A DNA stretch of 64,000 bases from Astrothelium macrocarpum (GCA_021030915.1 JAGEMR010000021.1:186001-250000), one strand, 5' to 3'; positions 47,900 through 58,377 are shown, counted from the stretch's first letter. Notes: generated by a model not told the origin, from the letters alone. Program-made: numbers and translations.

Positions 47900-48692
47900 G
47901 ATGTGGTAAAAGAAGGGACGAGTACTGCAGCTTCAATTGTTTGTTTTAAGCTTTTCTAATCTATATCGTAGTTTCGACACAATCCCAAACCAGACTATGA
48001 CTGATGAAAGATGAAGATTGATGCTTGAGAGGCTGGAACTTCAAGTTGGTTCAGTGTGAGAGTCATCCTACATTACACACTGGCTTGGGAGTAATTACGT
48101 GGGGAAGTCTAAAGACGCAGGCCCACACCGTTGCCCCACCACGAAATCCGAGGTCACCGCCGCAGGACTGACCATCTGGAGGGCACACTTCCTATTGGAG
48201 TAATGCTTTCGGGTGCTGTTGAGGCGGCAAAGCGAATCTATTTCATCTTTGCATTTTGCTCACGTGACGTGACGCCATCGCTGTCCTGTCCTCCCTCGTG
48301 CTCTCTGACAGGCATTATCCATACTCAACAAGCCTTTTCAAGTGCTCGACTTATCCAAAGCAACTGACACTTTACTTCCTGGATCCTTCTCTTGACTTCT
48401 TTCGAGCACATTGACCTTATCTTGGCGCCTCTAAGGGATCCCTTTGATGGCGACAGACAAGTCATCACCATGGACTCTATTCGCCTAGCACCGCTTCCAT
48501 TACCGTATCTTGCTCTTGCTGGCTGGCGGAGACGTCGAAGCTGGAAACAATTAAGATTTGCCATGAACTGAGCCACTCTTTTCCCTTTGCGACCCTCACG
48601 TACAGTCGATCACCGTGTCTCGCGTTACACATCACAGCTCTATCCTCTGAAGCCTCTAATAGACTGGTACGATATAGCAAGAACAGAGTGAC
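47900..48692. other. Divergent promoter region
   Basis: Between the DHAD start (minus) and the first proposed exon of the hydrolase-phosphatase gene (plus). No specific site recognised. Confidence 0.5.
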
Positions 48693-50812
48693 ATGACGTC
48701 TACCACAGTACGCCAGGGTCTCCTGGCTATCTTCACGCTCACATTCATCGCCGGTATCAAGCTCTATATCCAGAGCCTCCATCATGCCTTCCCCTCACCA
48801 GACATTCCCAAGAGCAGGGGCCAGCTCTTTCTACATTTTATCGCGTGTCATTCTTCGAATCAAACCTTCTCCACTGTTCTAGCAGTCCTTTGTAGCTTGA
48901 TGTTAGGTATCTGGCTTGGAATGTCTAAACAAGACAGGCAACATATATGGCAGCAATGGTTTCCTTACCGAAAAACGGATCCTGCAGCAGTTGGTACTAT
49001 CACTTGTACTTGTTACCCACAATGGATGTTTCGCTGATGAATTGGAAAGATGATTCAGAGACCGATCCTCTACTCTTAAAAACGCACTCAAAGTACCTTC
49101 CCTATACCGTAACAAGCACAGGCTTCACGTATCCGTCCATTCGAACTTTCTATCGGCCACATCCTCAAGCAGAGAAGCTACCTTCAGAACCAAGTGCACT
49201 TCCACTTCTGGTTTTTGTGCATGGACTCGGAGGCTCAGTTGCTCAATTTGCTCCTCTGCTTGCGAGTCTAGTGAATGTTGGACCTTGTCTGGGCATCGAT
49301 TTTCCTGGTTGTGGACTCTCCAGCTTTGCACCAAAATCGTGGGACGCATATACTACAGATTCTCTGATCCGACTCGTCGCGACCGTGATTGACAAATATA
49401 GAGACGATGAGAAAAATCAGGGAGTGGTGCTTATCGGCCACAGCATGGGAGCCTCAATAGCGGCATCTTTGGCTTCATCAACCTCCCCCTATTCTCAATT
49501 GGTCGCACATGATGTCCTTGGACTCATAGCTATCTGTCCCAAAGCTTCACCTCCCTCTGCAAAAATATGCAATGTTGCCAAGATACTTCTCAGTATACCC
49601 GACCCTGTGTTCGACGCGTGGAGAAGCTGGAACAGCCGAGGGGGTACCGAAAGCGCCAGTGTAATGAACTTTGTCGGCCCCGACGCTGATTTTGAGACTA
49701 AGCAATTGCAGCTACGTTTCAACGGACAAAGTCGAACGCCAGTATTCAGAAGGATACTACGAGGAGCATTACCTGACTACTCGAATGATGCTCCAAAGAA
49801 TGGCCTGGCTGGCAGAGACACTTGGGCTGGGTTGGAAATGCCGGTTCATTTAATTGCTGGTGCTGCTGATGTTGTCACGCCTGCTGCAGAGCTTGATCAG
49901 ATTGCATCTTTCCTGGGGAAGTCGGTTGAAAAGACGAGCCATATCACGGACACGACGCCTGTTACTGCTAGTCACGTAAGCCTGGGCTCCGTCACAGGAG
50001 AACAGCAACTCGCTACGATGGCACAAAATGTAAAAGAAAAGAGGAGACAGGATGAAATGGTCACCTATGCTCAAGAGGCCTCGCCTTTTGCACGTCCGAG
50101 GCAACGATCGCTCAAATGCAATGTTCTACCGGCACCAGCTTCACATGCACTGCTTTATGCACCAACAACATGTAGGGTTTTAGCCGGCCTCATCGAAGAT
50201 TTCTTGGCGGAAGAGATCGACCAGCGGCTCTCGTTGAGCTGGCAATTGCAGCACCTAGCGACTGAGGGTAAGTGGGACGTGAAGAACCTTCAAAAGTGGC
50301 AGGGGGTCAAGCCAGTGTCTAAATGCATTGGCAACGTCTTTCGGGCTATGAAGACAATGCGCGAGGTAGATGATGTGCATTCGCCGACATTGTTTGTCCA
50401 GAAGTGGAAAGGGAAAATTGGAGCCGTGATTGACATCAGCTCGTGTGAACCAGTTTATGCGCCAGAAGGGCTCGAGAAGGGCGGCATCAGATATCACAAA
50501 TTCGCCACCATCTCGAAGCAGCCGCCCACAAGGCAAGAGACTAAGGATTTCATCGCCTTGGTGGATCAAATCCTGGCTTCATCACAGGACGCCAGTCAGA
50601 AACAAGAGTACATTGGTGTGCATTGTCACTACGGCTTCAACCGTACTGGGTTTTTCATTGTCTCCTATCTTGTCGAACGCAGGGGATACAAGGTTCAAGA
50701 TGCAATCGAGGAATTCAGGAGGCAAAGGCCCCCGGGAATTCGACACGAGCATTTCGTAGACACACTTCATGTACATTATGCAGTTGGGATGTCGAGAGCG
50801 CCAACTGTTTAG
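48693..50812 (+). CDS. Alpha/beta-hydrolase fused to a capping-enzyme-like dual-specificity phosphatase
   Basis: Preferred model: exons 48693..48989 and 49061..50812, 682 residues. Exon 1 adds two hydrophobic helices (LLAIFTLTFIAGIKLYI, FSTVLAVLCSLMLGIWLG) with coding-like third positions. The simpler alternative starts at 49022 (MDVSLMNWKDD) and drops them; confidence in the core is about 0.9, in exon 1 about 0.5. The first domain is an alpha/beta-hydrolase: LPLLVFVHGLGGSVAQFAPL, nucleophile elbow VVLIGHSMGAS, late His in PASHALLYAPTTCRVLAGLIEDFL. The last ~170 residues (LFVQKWKGKIGAVIDISS...) are a cysteine phosphatase with VHCHYGFNRTGF (HC-x5-R), closest by eye to mRNA-capping triphosphatase/PIR1 domains. 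Substrates of either half are unknown. Only 256 bp separate it from eS19. Confidence 0.75.
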
Positions 50813-51068
50813 TCTGCCAATGGTGGCAGAGCGAGGATACCCTAGAAGTTTTGTTTCAAGTTAGACTTGGTCATGTAATCAAAGTACCTATGCAAGCAAA
50901 TGTGTGACTTTTTGCACACGGTGATAAGGTAGTAAGTACTCCGTACCTTGGTCGCAATAATGTCTGCACGGCAGAATGTGGCATGGTCAGGGCGGTGAAA
51001 GGTCGCTTCAACACCGCACATTGCAAATTCGCCAGTGCAAATCCAACCCTCCATCCGCCATTGCCAAG

Positions 51069-51781
51069 ATGCCTGGAGTCAACGTTCGCGATGTCCCTGT
51101 ACGCTTCTAATGTTCTGTATGATGTCTAACGTCGATCGCTAACCTCTCAGGCGGACAAATTCATTGATGCCTATGCTGCTTTCTTAAAACGCCAGGGCAA
51201 ACTACCCATTCCCGGTTCGTCTGCCACATGAGTCCTGCTATATTGGCGAGAGAGGAACCTGAATCCCGTGGCTGGGGGATATGGACTCGTCGTGTCTCAG
51301 AATAAACTGCTGACAAGTGGCGTTCTACTATCTACAGGTTGGGTCGATACTGTCAAGACATCACATGCCAAGGAATTACCGCCTCAAAATATCGATTGTA
51401 CGTTATTCTTCAAACTTGAAGACTCCTTCCCCTCGACGGACGTCTCTATCTTTCCGTATTTACTGACGTGCAATCTCGATAGGGTACTACATCCGCGCCG
51501 CCTCTATTGCGCGCCACATTTACATGCGTAAGACGGTTGGCGTTGGTCGACTGCGCAAGGTCCACGGCTCGCAGAAGAACCGCGGCTCTCGTCCCTCCCA
51601 CCATGTCGACGCCTCAGGTAGCGTGGATCGCAAGGTGATGCAGAGTCTGGAGAAAATTGGTGTGCTTGAACAGGATGAGGACAAGGGTGGGCGAAGAATC
51701 ACACAAAGCGGACAACGAGATCTGGATCGTATTGCACAAATGACTCTCGAACAGGACGAGGAAGAAGAGGACGAGGAGTAA
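51069..51781 (+). CDS. RPS19: 40S ribosomal protein eS19
   Basis: Exons 51069..51098, 51151..51214, 51338..51397 and 51483..51781; introns of 52, 123 and 85 nt, 150 residues. Spliced start MPGVNVRDVP|ADKFIDAYAAFLKRQGKLPIP|GWVDTVKTSHAKELPPQNID|WYYIRAASIARHIYMRKTVGVGRLRKVHG, all hallmark eS19 sequence. The tail is acidic (EQDEEEEDEE). eS19 is needed for 18S rRNA 3' processing and small-subunit assembly. Introns clustered near the start codon are typical of fungal ribosomal protein genes. Confidence 0.95.
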
Positions 51782-52844
51782 ATGTGCTGGCTTGATGTGT
51801 ATCGGGATGCTTTAGTCCAGTGGTGGTATATTCTGCACGCTGCGCCATGCAGCTCTGGCGTTGTTCAGGTCGGCTTGACTAGCCAAAGATTAAAAACTTC
51901 TTTGCCGTGACTTTTACCTTTCTCTTTCCGTATGACTTGCGCTTCTTGTCGTCCCTGATCGGTTCTCGACTAATAGCAACCTCCCATTTTGTCTCCTGCT
52001 TTGATTCATCGCGGCAGCAGAGATGATAGCAACGCTTTCGGGTGGCGAACCAAGCAACACAATAAACATTTTACTAGATTTCACCGGAATTTCATGGAAC
52101 GTTTGTGGCTGTTCCCATCAGTATTCTGGCCTCTTTACTGCTCACCACCTGAGCATTCGAACCCAACATTCTACAACTAACGGGCTCTTGAGCAGGGCTT
52201 TGCAACGCTCCGCTGCGAACAACTCTGATGCTCTTTTTACTACTCATGCACGCGCATATCATCATTCGCTTTCGCATCGAGCGTCAAAGGTAATCAATCA
52301 ATCCTCTATATGATTGAAGCACTTACTCCTGGATTTATCCTTTCCCCCTTACAGGGCATCGATGATGTACAATCTTAAACGGAGTACGCCTCTCCCTTCC
52401 CGAATAGAGAACGATACCACTTCTCTGTCACATGTTTCTACATGTCAATCCAATACACAGGATTTCATCTTTAGCAAGAGCATGTCGCTGATAGGGAACA
52501 AACCCTAATTGTATTACTGGGAGCTTGTAATGCTTGAGACTAAAACTATAGCGTCAGTAACATGGGCGCACAGGATTTGAAGATGCTCCAACGCTGGAGG
52601 CAAAAACACGACAGAGGCTTATTAATACTCATGATGACGTTTAACGACGGGGAATGAGTATTAATATCTATCGTCGCTCAAGATTTGGACAGTTAAGGCA
52701 GGGGTTGGATTTTTCTTCTTGAACTCGGACTTGAACCATTGCTGCTTTTCTGAGGCGCTCCTGATAAGCTTGAACTGTACGAAACTAACATCATCTACTT
52801 TATGGCTTTCCGCTGCGGCTCCTGTACTATTACTCTCCTATCCT
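51782..52844. other. Intergenic
   Basis: 3' flanks of eS19 and of the small minus-strand gene. Contains the 13-bp hairpin listed separately. No other feature recognised. Confidence 0.5.
52620..52666. repeat. Perfect 13-bp inverted repeat (hairpin)
   Basis: TATTAATACTCAT at 52620..52632 and its exact reverse complement at 52654..52666, with a 21-nt loop. It lies about 840 bp beyond the eS19 stop, in non-coding sequence. Function unknown; could be a remnant of a small foldback element. Confidence 0.8.
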
Positions 52845-53481
52845 CTAAGGAAATTCTTCTCCAATGGTAATATTGATCTTTGTTGGAAAGACTTTGCTAA
52901 TCACAATCCCCACACCATATTGTCCTGAGACGTCAGAGTCGCTAACGGTTTCGCTCCCCACAAAGATGCTGTCCTGCAGCGTTGTGTACTTGGCACTGCC
53001 TCCACGGAAAGTAGGTACCGAGACTGGGGTTTTGGAAAGTCGGTAATTGGCTGCTTGAAGAAATGTGTGTGGCCATGGTCAGAGAAGCGGAGAAAGTGCA
53101 ATTATCAAGGCTGCTGTTTGGTTGTAGCCAGACTGGCTTGAGAAAGCCCAACTCTTCCGTACGCACCCGAGCAAGTCTCTCCGTAGGGAACTTTCAACCC
53201 GCTCGAGGTATATGTGGCCACGATCTCATTCAGCTCTGGTGTGCTGACTTGAACGCCAGAGACCTGCATCTGACAAGGCGTGTCGCTATTGTCAGGCTGC
53301 ACAACACCAATGACTGCGTACGTCAGATTCGCTATTCATCCATTCACTCTGAACCAGCTTTACCTCCAGGACGCGAAATGCCATCAATGGTGGCATCTTC
53401 TGTCAGATAATAATCTCCGTGCAGAAACGACGCAATGAAGCTCGGCTCGAACTGGAGAGTGGTAAGTGATCCCAGTGCCAT
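52845..53481 (-). CDS. Small three-exon gene of unknown function (5' end provisional)
   Basis: Exons 53364..53481, 53167..53313 and 52845..53050; introns of 50 and 116 nt, 156 residues from the Met at 53481 (MALGSLTTLQFEPSFIASFL). Both introns have GT/AG ends and keep frame, and the longer one has a CTGAC branch site. Protein-like segments are HGDYYLTEDATIDGISRPG|VIGVVQPDNSDTPCQMQVSG, TPELNEIVATYTSSGLKVPYGETCS|ANYRLSKTPVSVPTF and DSIFVGSETVSDSDVSGQYGVGIVISKVF. No exon exceeds 210 nt, so it hides among short frames. Further coding-like sequence upstream (NYLVPALFLN near 53.69 kb, INCGAS near 53.61 kb) suggests a longer N-terminus with more exons. Two Cys and the beta-like pattern would fit a secreted protein, but no signal peptide was assigned. 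Family not recognised. Confidence 0.45.
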
Positions 53482-53965
53482 ATAGAAGCGAGTTGTTTAG
53501 TGACTTTACACCAGGCTCGGAGAAGAGATGTCCTTCAAGAATTTGGACAAGAGCAAGGCTTCCGGTATCGTTCACCAGCAAACAGATAAGCACGTACCAC
53601 TTGCGCCACAGTTAATTCTATCTTGTGTCAATTACGGCTTTCTTCACATTGTGAAAGAGACGCAATACTCACATTGAGGAAGAGCGCGGGAACGAGATAA
53701 TTGAATGGCTGCGTTCTGACAAAGTAGTCTTTGTTACGAGCCGATTTTTGAGCGGGGGGCTACTACGTATAGGCGAAAAGATACCGATATTCATACTTTG
53801 AAAGGCACGAACAGGACAGACGCTGATATCGTCGAGCATCCAGCCGAGATACTCGTCTGAACGCCATATCTCTTAGCTGAAAAGGCTTCGCCGGCGAGTG
53901 TGTTACTGTGCAATGTAAACAAAACTCGAATCCAACCGCGGTAGCGAACAATGGAAATGGTCAGG

Positions 53966-54343
53966 ATATAGCTGAGCTGACCTCTCCGCTAGCTGATTCG
54001 ACCTCTCAAAATCTCGAGCTAATCCGAGTTTGTACCTCACCCGACCTCTCGTTTAGCTGATGTGACCGCTCAAAACTTGATGCGACCCCAGCCTCTCAAG
54101 AAATCGCTCTAGGTGACCTCTTAGTTCGCTCATCTGACCTCTCGTTTAGTCTTTTCACTCTAGAAAACACGCTCAAAAGATGTTCTCAACATATTCTCAA
54201 CATATTCAAAAAATTTGAAAAATAAAATGAGAGATCAGGTGAGCTATTTCACCTCCCAATGTGAGAGGTCGGATCAGCTTGGGATTTTGGGAGGTCATGT
54301 CAGCTAAGCGAGAGGTCTATCGAGTTATAACCTCAGCTAAATA
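53966..54343. mobile_element. Foldback (MITE-like) element, about 378 bp
   Basis: The left end ATATAGCTGAG and right end CTCAGCTAAAT are inverted copies. The arms stay complementary, with gaps, for roughly 80 bp: the blocks GACCTCTC, TAGCTGA, CAAAATC, AGCT and ATCCGA occur in the same order on opposite strands. The GACCTCTCGNTTAGCTGA-type block also recurs as direct copies inside. The centre is AT-rich and has no coding capacity. This is the build of a non-autonomous DNA transposon; the family and target-site duplication could not be determined. Confidence 0.7.
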
Positions 54344-55278
54344 AAATCCGAATGCAACCAGGTCCCGTGCATAGGGGCCAGAGAGGGAAGCCGGACAAGC
54401 ACAACCACATCGTCCTCTCGCTCCTAATTACTGCGACCTAGGTACTCCATGATGCTACTAGATAATCCGATTCTGCCATGCGTCATGCGATGGTAAAAGC
54501 TCCACAAAAGGACGAGTTTGATTGACGTGGGGCAACCTCCAGCGCCTTCGTTAGCTAAAATGTCCCCGCCAAAAGCAATACAGTCTTTATATATTTTGCG
54601 CAGCCAGAGGACGCGGGAGGGAAGTGTACAAAAGAAAATGAGACGAGGTGACTAGATGAATTTGAAATTTGGAGTCAATGACTCAATTCCGCCATGAACA
54701 CAGAGCTTGACGAGCGACGAAGGAACATTCAGTTGGTTTCAACGAAATCTGGATGTAGGCTAACCTGCCATGTTGAATATTTGCCTAGTTGGTATCAAAA
54801 ACTGTATTTCTTTGGTTTGGGAGGAAATCCAGTCAAGCCAACAAAAGTTGGGCACTTTTATTTCATTTCAACATCTTTCCCGAAAGAGCTTCTAGGTCTT
54901 GGACTAAAATGTGCCATACATTGGGACAAGTAGGGGCATCCCAGCATCGCAAGGAGGAATCCTCGCGGTCAATGTCGAAGTATTCGAACGATGGGCAATG
55001 GCGTGAGGACTGCAGTGTGGCAAAAACAATATTCGTTATAAATGCGCCGTGAGGCATTGTTGGATACGCTGACATGTCTTGTTCTTAGAGTCAACCTTAG
55101 CAGCATAGCTTAACCTTCAGCCGTGGCGAGCCAGGCCGAGAACACTTTGTATATGTTATACTCCATTTGAATCCATGTAACGCTTCTTTTTGAGAAGTTC
55201 AAGACTCGGTATTGTAATTGTTGTACTGTTGAACGAGCCGGACGTAAACTTTTGATCTCCAAGTCAAGTCTGGGCGAC
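54344..55278. other. Intergenic
   Basis: Between the foldback element and the RIB7-like stop. A 79-residue plus-strand frame at 54694 is unremarkable. Nothing else recognised. Confidence 0.5.
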
Positions 55279-56193
55279 TCAAGGTGTTGGCCTGCCGATC
55301 ACGGCATAGCCATCCAGGTTTGAGTCGGAAGAATTCTTATCAGAATCACTTCCTTCTGCAGCCGGAACAGGCACGGTGAGCCGGGCTTGTCGCGCGTCTG
55401 ACAGATTGGCCCTCAAAGTTCCACATAGAATGATGTCTTCACCCAACGGATGCCACTTAATGTGCCGTAGTCGAAGTTGTTTATGAGGTGCCTTTCGTTC
55501 AGGCGAGACTATGACGCCACCTTGGCCAAGCCATGTGGGTGCAAGAGTCAAGACAACAGATGAGATGAGCTCCACTTCAGGGGGCACGAGTAATGAATTG
55601 ATGATGCTGCCACCACCTTCAATCATGACGCTGTGTAAACCATGATCCCGGAGAGCGACAAGGACGGAATTCCACGTAAAACGGAATCCTTCGTCCGTCA
55701 TGGCATCTTCAAAGTCCATGTAGATATATTTCCCTCCAACTGCCTCAAGAGCTGTCCGTTGGCTGTAAGGTGGGTTGCATTGGACGCAGACGATGTAGGG
55801 AGCTTTGCCCTTTCCCTGACGTGCCAAAGAGAGACACTTGGATGCCGCAACATCCCAGCGAAGCACTGGATCGATTACGATAGGACGAGGCTGCTCTTGC
55901 AGGGTGACAGCCTCTAAACGGCAATTGAGGCTCGGGTCATCGGCCATGGCAGTGCCAACGCCAACCAATATGGCCTCATGCCGAGAGCGCAAGAAGTGTG
56001 TCATTGCCTTCGACTCAGGACCGGATAAGGCAGTCTGGGCACCTGGCGAGAGTGCAATGGCGGAGTCAAGGGACGTTGCGTATGTGAGCGTAGTAAAGGG
56101 CAGGGAGCCATTGTTTCGCGACGATCGAGGGGGTAAGTAAGGCTCAAGGATAGCGCGATCAGTAGAAGGGAAAACCAAAGTAGAGTCACCCAT
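55279..56193 (-). CDS. RIB7: Rib7-type 2,5-diamino-6-ribosylaminopyrimidinone 5'-phosphate reductase
   Basis: Single exon, 304 residues. The RibD-C/DHFR-like reductase fold is seen in LPFTTLTYATSLDSAIALSPGAQTALSGPESKAMTHFLRSRHEAILVGVGTAMADDPSLNCRL, a classic fungal Rib7 start. QPRPIVIDPVLRW and HSVMIEGGGSIINSLL follow and form the NADPH/substrate site. The enzyme carries out the second step of riboflavin synthesis, reducing the ribose ring with NADPH before deamination in the fungal order. It has the reductase only, as usual for fungi. The C-terminal ~50 residues are variable and Asp/Ser-rich. Its start faces the next gene. Confidence 0.92.
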   Translation of the reverse strand: MGDSTLVFPSTDRAILEPYLPPRSSRNNGSLPFTTLTYATSLDSAIALSPGAQTALSGPESKAMTHFLRSRHEAILVGVGTAMADDPSLNCRLEAVTLQEQPRPIVIDPVLRWDVAASKCLSLARQGKGKAPYIVCVQCNPPYSQRTALEAVGGKYIYMDFEDAMTDEGFRFTWNSVLVALRDHGLHSVMIEGGGSIINSLLVPPEVELISSVVLTLAPTWLGQGGVIVSPERKAPHKQLRLRHIKWHPLGEDIILCGTLRANLSDARQARLTVPVPAAEGSDSDKNSSDSNLDGYAVIGRPTP

Positions 56194-56507
56194 CGTGAAG
56201 AGAGCGAGAGCAGACTTCTGTGTGGCACATACTTCTGGCAGTTTCGAGGATCGTCCTCCAAATAAGTCGGGAGGAGCGTTCAGGGCGTCACAGATAGGGC
56301 TCGAACCTGATAACCGGTCAATTTTGTCAGTCCAATCACCAACTCACGGTTGGCGGCGGCAAAAGCAATTCTGGGAAGATGATTGCATGGTGGTGGAGCT
56401 GAGATGTCGCGTTGTATCTTATGGTTCAGCCCTGAGCGCTAGAAGAATCCGGCGAGAACACCACGCGTCATATGCGCTCGCCGGGAATGCCTGAATACTA
56501 TTTTCAG

Positions 56508-57375
56508 CTTCCTTCCATACAATGAGACATCGTTGCTCTCTGTAGTCTTTGCTCCGCCTCGAAAGCTGGTCATTGATACGGAACATCTGCCGGCTCTGCC
56601 ATTGGGTCAGTCCCCCATGGAGACCAGACCGGACCAACTTCCACCCCAAAAGCTTCGTCAAGCTCGCGCAGCATTCAAAAAGTCCGGTGGCCAACCGAGA
56701 TTATCAGAACGAGAACACCGTGAGCTCAGACGTAGTGCCGAGCTGCTGCACCGGGCTGAGAGGATCAAGGAGGCGGAGCGAAGGAAGAAACTCAATCAAC
56801 AAAAGAGGGCAGAAAAGGAACAGCGTGATCGCGAGGCTCACAAGCACAAGTTATCGGAAGACCAGAAGAAGGGCAGAATCTTTGTGGGGTCTACACAATT
56901 CCCTAGGAGTCAATATCGAATTGAAAAATTCGTTTTGGGCGATGATGAGATTGCAAAGCGTGTAGGGTTAGAGCCAAAAGGAGATCCTTGGGATGAGGAA
57001 GACATTGATGACACATCGCTGCTGGAGGTCTTGAACGATTGCGAATCGCCAATAAAACCATGTCAAAAGCCAAAGCTTTCGAAGTCACGCGGATCACCAC
57101 TGAATACTGGAGATGATTTCGATTTTGGACTATCAACTCAAGACTTCCAAGACGTTGACCTCGATACATCAATGGAAGCTCCACTCAGCTATTCGCAAAG
57201 CAAGAAGCCAACAGCCAAGCAGCACGATCGCCAAGCATTGCCAGCGCCTATTCGCTCGCGAGTGCCGCTCGTGATAGCAAAAGAGGCATTGTCTCTATCG
57301 ACCTTGGGTTTCTCTCCGCAAGAACTGGACTATCTCGCATTCGCCGAATTTGGTCCTTCGCAGACCATGCCCTAA
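56508..57375 (+). CDS. Basic coiled-coil protein of unknown function (5' end unresolved)
   Basis: The frame is open from 56443 to the stop at 57375. Sequence upstream of the first in-frame ATG (56617, METRPDQLPPQ) still looks coding (FLPYNETSLLSVVFAPPRKLVIDTEHLPALPLG), and a splice acceptor TTTTCAG ends at 56507, so an upstream exon is likely. I found no ATG-headed exon with a matching phase between here and the divergent RIB7 gene. Residues after 56640 form a long charged helix (EREHRELRRSAELLHRAERIKEAERRKKLNQQKR), then an acidic, Ser-rich tail with the short end block LSTLGFSPQELDYLAFAEFGP. Probably nuclear from composition; family not recognised. The stop lies 48 bp from the convergent RidA stop. 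The 314 bp up to RIB7 hold no other feature. Confidence 0.5.
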
Positions 57376-57423
57376 GCAGTCTGGTTGAACTTGGGAGGCA
57401 ATCCAGCGGCGCCATCTTCACAC

Positions 57424-58377
57424 CTAAGAGCTGCCTTCTCCGGGAAGAGCAATGCACTCAATCTCCACTGGCACACCCTTGGGTAGCTGTGCGACCGCTA
57501 TGCAGCTTCTTGCAGGTTTATGTGAGAAATGCTTCTCGTAGATCTCATTAACGGGCACAAAGTTCGCCATATCGGTCAGGAACACCGTCGTCTGGGAGAA
57601 GATTCAAAGCGTTAGTACTTTACCCTTACGTCCCACCATTGAGTCACTTTGCTTATTTTAGAAACAAATGCGATGGCCTAATTAGCTTAAAAAAAGTTTA
57701 GGAACGAACCTTTACGACCCTGTTCATCGCACTTCCCGCTTCCTCCAGTATCGCTTGGACGGCTTTGCAACATGCCTCAGTTTTGTCCTGAATGTCGCCC
57801 TCAACGAGAGTTCCGTTGGCTAATGCTGGTATTTGCCCGGATACAAAGATAAAGCTGCCTGTGTGGATTGCCTGTGTCTGTATTGCATAGCAAGTATGTC
57901 AGTATAAATACGTCAGTGTCAAGTGATAGATACTATGATGGTGTATGAAGCAACTGAGATTAGCGAAACATCGTGCTGCTTGTTTTGAGGATTGGGTGAA
58001 AGGAAGGCGGCTTGAGTTTGAGTATAACAGATTGGACTGCTAGTAAATCCAGATGTGCATTTGTTAGACGAGGAAAACATGGCTCACGTAGGGTCCAGCG
58101 GCTATCAAAGTAGATCGAGTCAGCCCGGTCCATTGTGGCCAAGTATTTCAGGCTCTAATGCATGAAGCTACAAGCTAGTAGTGTACGTACGTGGTGCAGC
58201 ATTCTTTGTCAAAACTTTCCTCATCTCCGACATCTTACGCTGTTGCTGTATTTGTACAGCGGGGAAGCTCTTGTTTGGAATTTGGACCAAACTTCTAGTT
58301 GAAATCGGGCGCTGTGGCAGATGGGGCAATAAGGCTCTATTGGGACGAATTCGAGTAATGGCGCGGACAGTGAGCAT
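57424..58377 (-). CDS. MMF1: RidA/YjgF-family mitochondrial imine deaminase (Mmf1-like)
   Basis: Exons 58191..58377, 58088..58101 (14 nt), 57710..57877 and 57424..57591; introns of 89, 210 and 118 nt, 178 residues. N-terminus MLTVRAITRIRPNRALLPHLPQRP is an Arg-rich amphipathic presequence. The mature domain reads KVLTKNAAP|PAGPY|TQAIHTGSFIFVSGQIPALANGTLVEG, KTEACCKAVQAILEEAG, and ends with ARSCIAVAQLPKGVPVEIECIAL. The Arg in KPARSC is the conserved catalytic Arg. RidA hydrolyses reactive 2-aminoacrylate-type imines made by PLP enzymes such as threonine dehydratase, protecting branched-chain amino acid synthesis in mitochondria. The 14-nt exon carries PAGPY and is needed for the fold. Confidence 0.9.

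Noticed and set aside
53960..54345. Short recurring blocks that could suggest a CRISPR-like or tandem array.
   Set aside because: Blocks occur in both orientations with irregular spacing and symmetric ends, which fits a foldback transposon; the host is a eukaryote.
56270..56350. GGTTCGAGCCC on the minus strand, resembling a tRNA T-arm.
   Set aside because: The flanking bases do not form a five-pair T-stem, and no other cloverleaf arms can be drawn.
56195..56494. Open frame on the plus strand just upstream of the coiled-coil gene.
   Set aside because: It begins with GTG, not ATG, and overlaps the RIB7 upstream region. A phase-compatible splice can be drawn (56325 to 56508), but there is no start codon.
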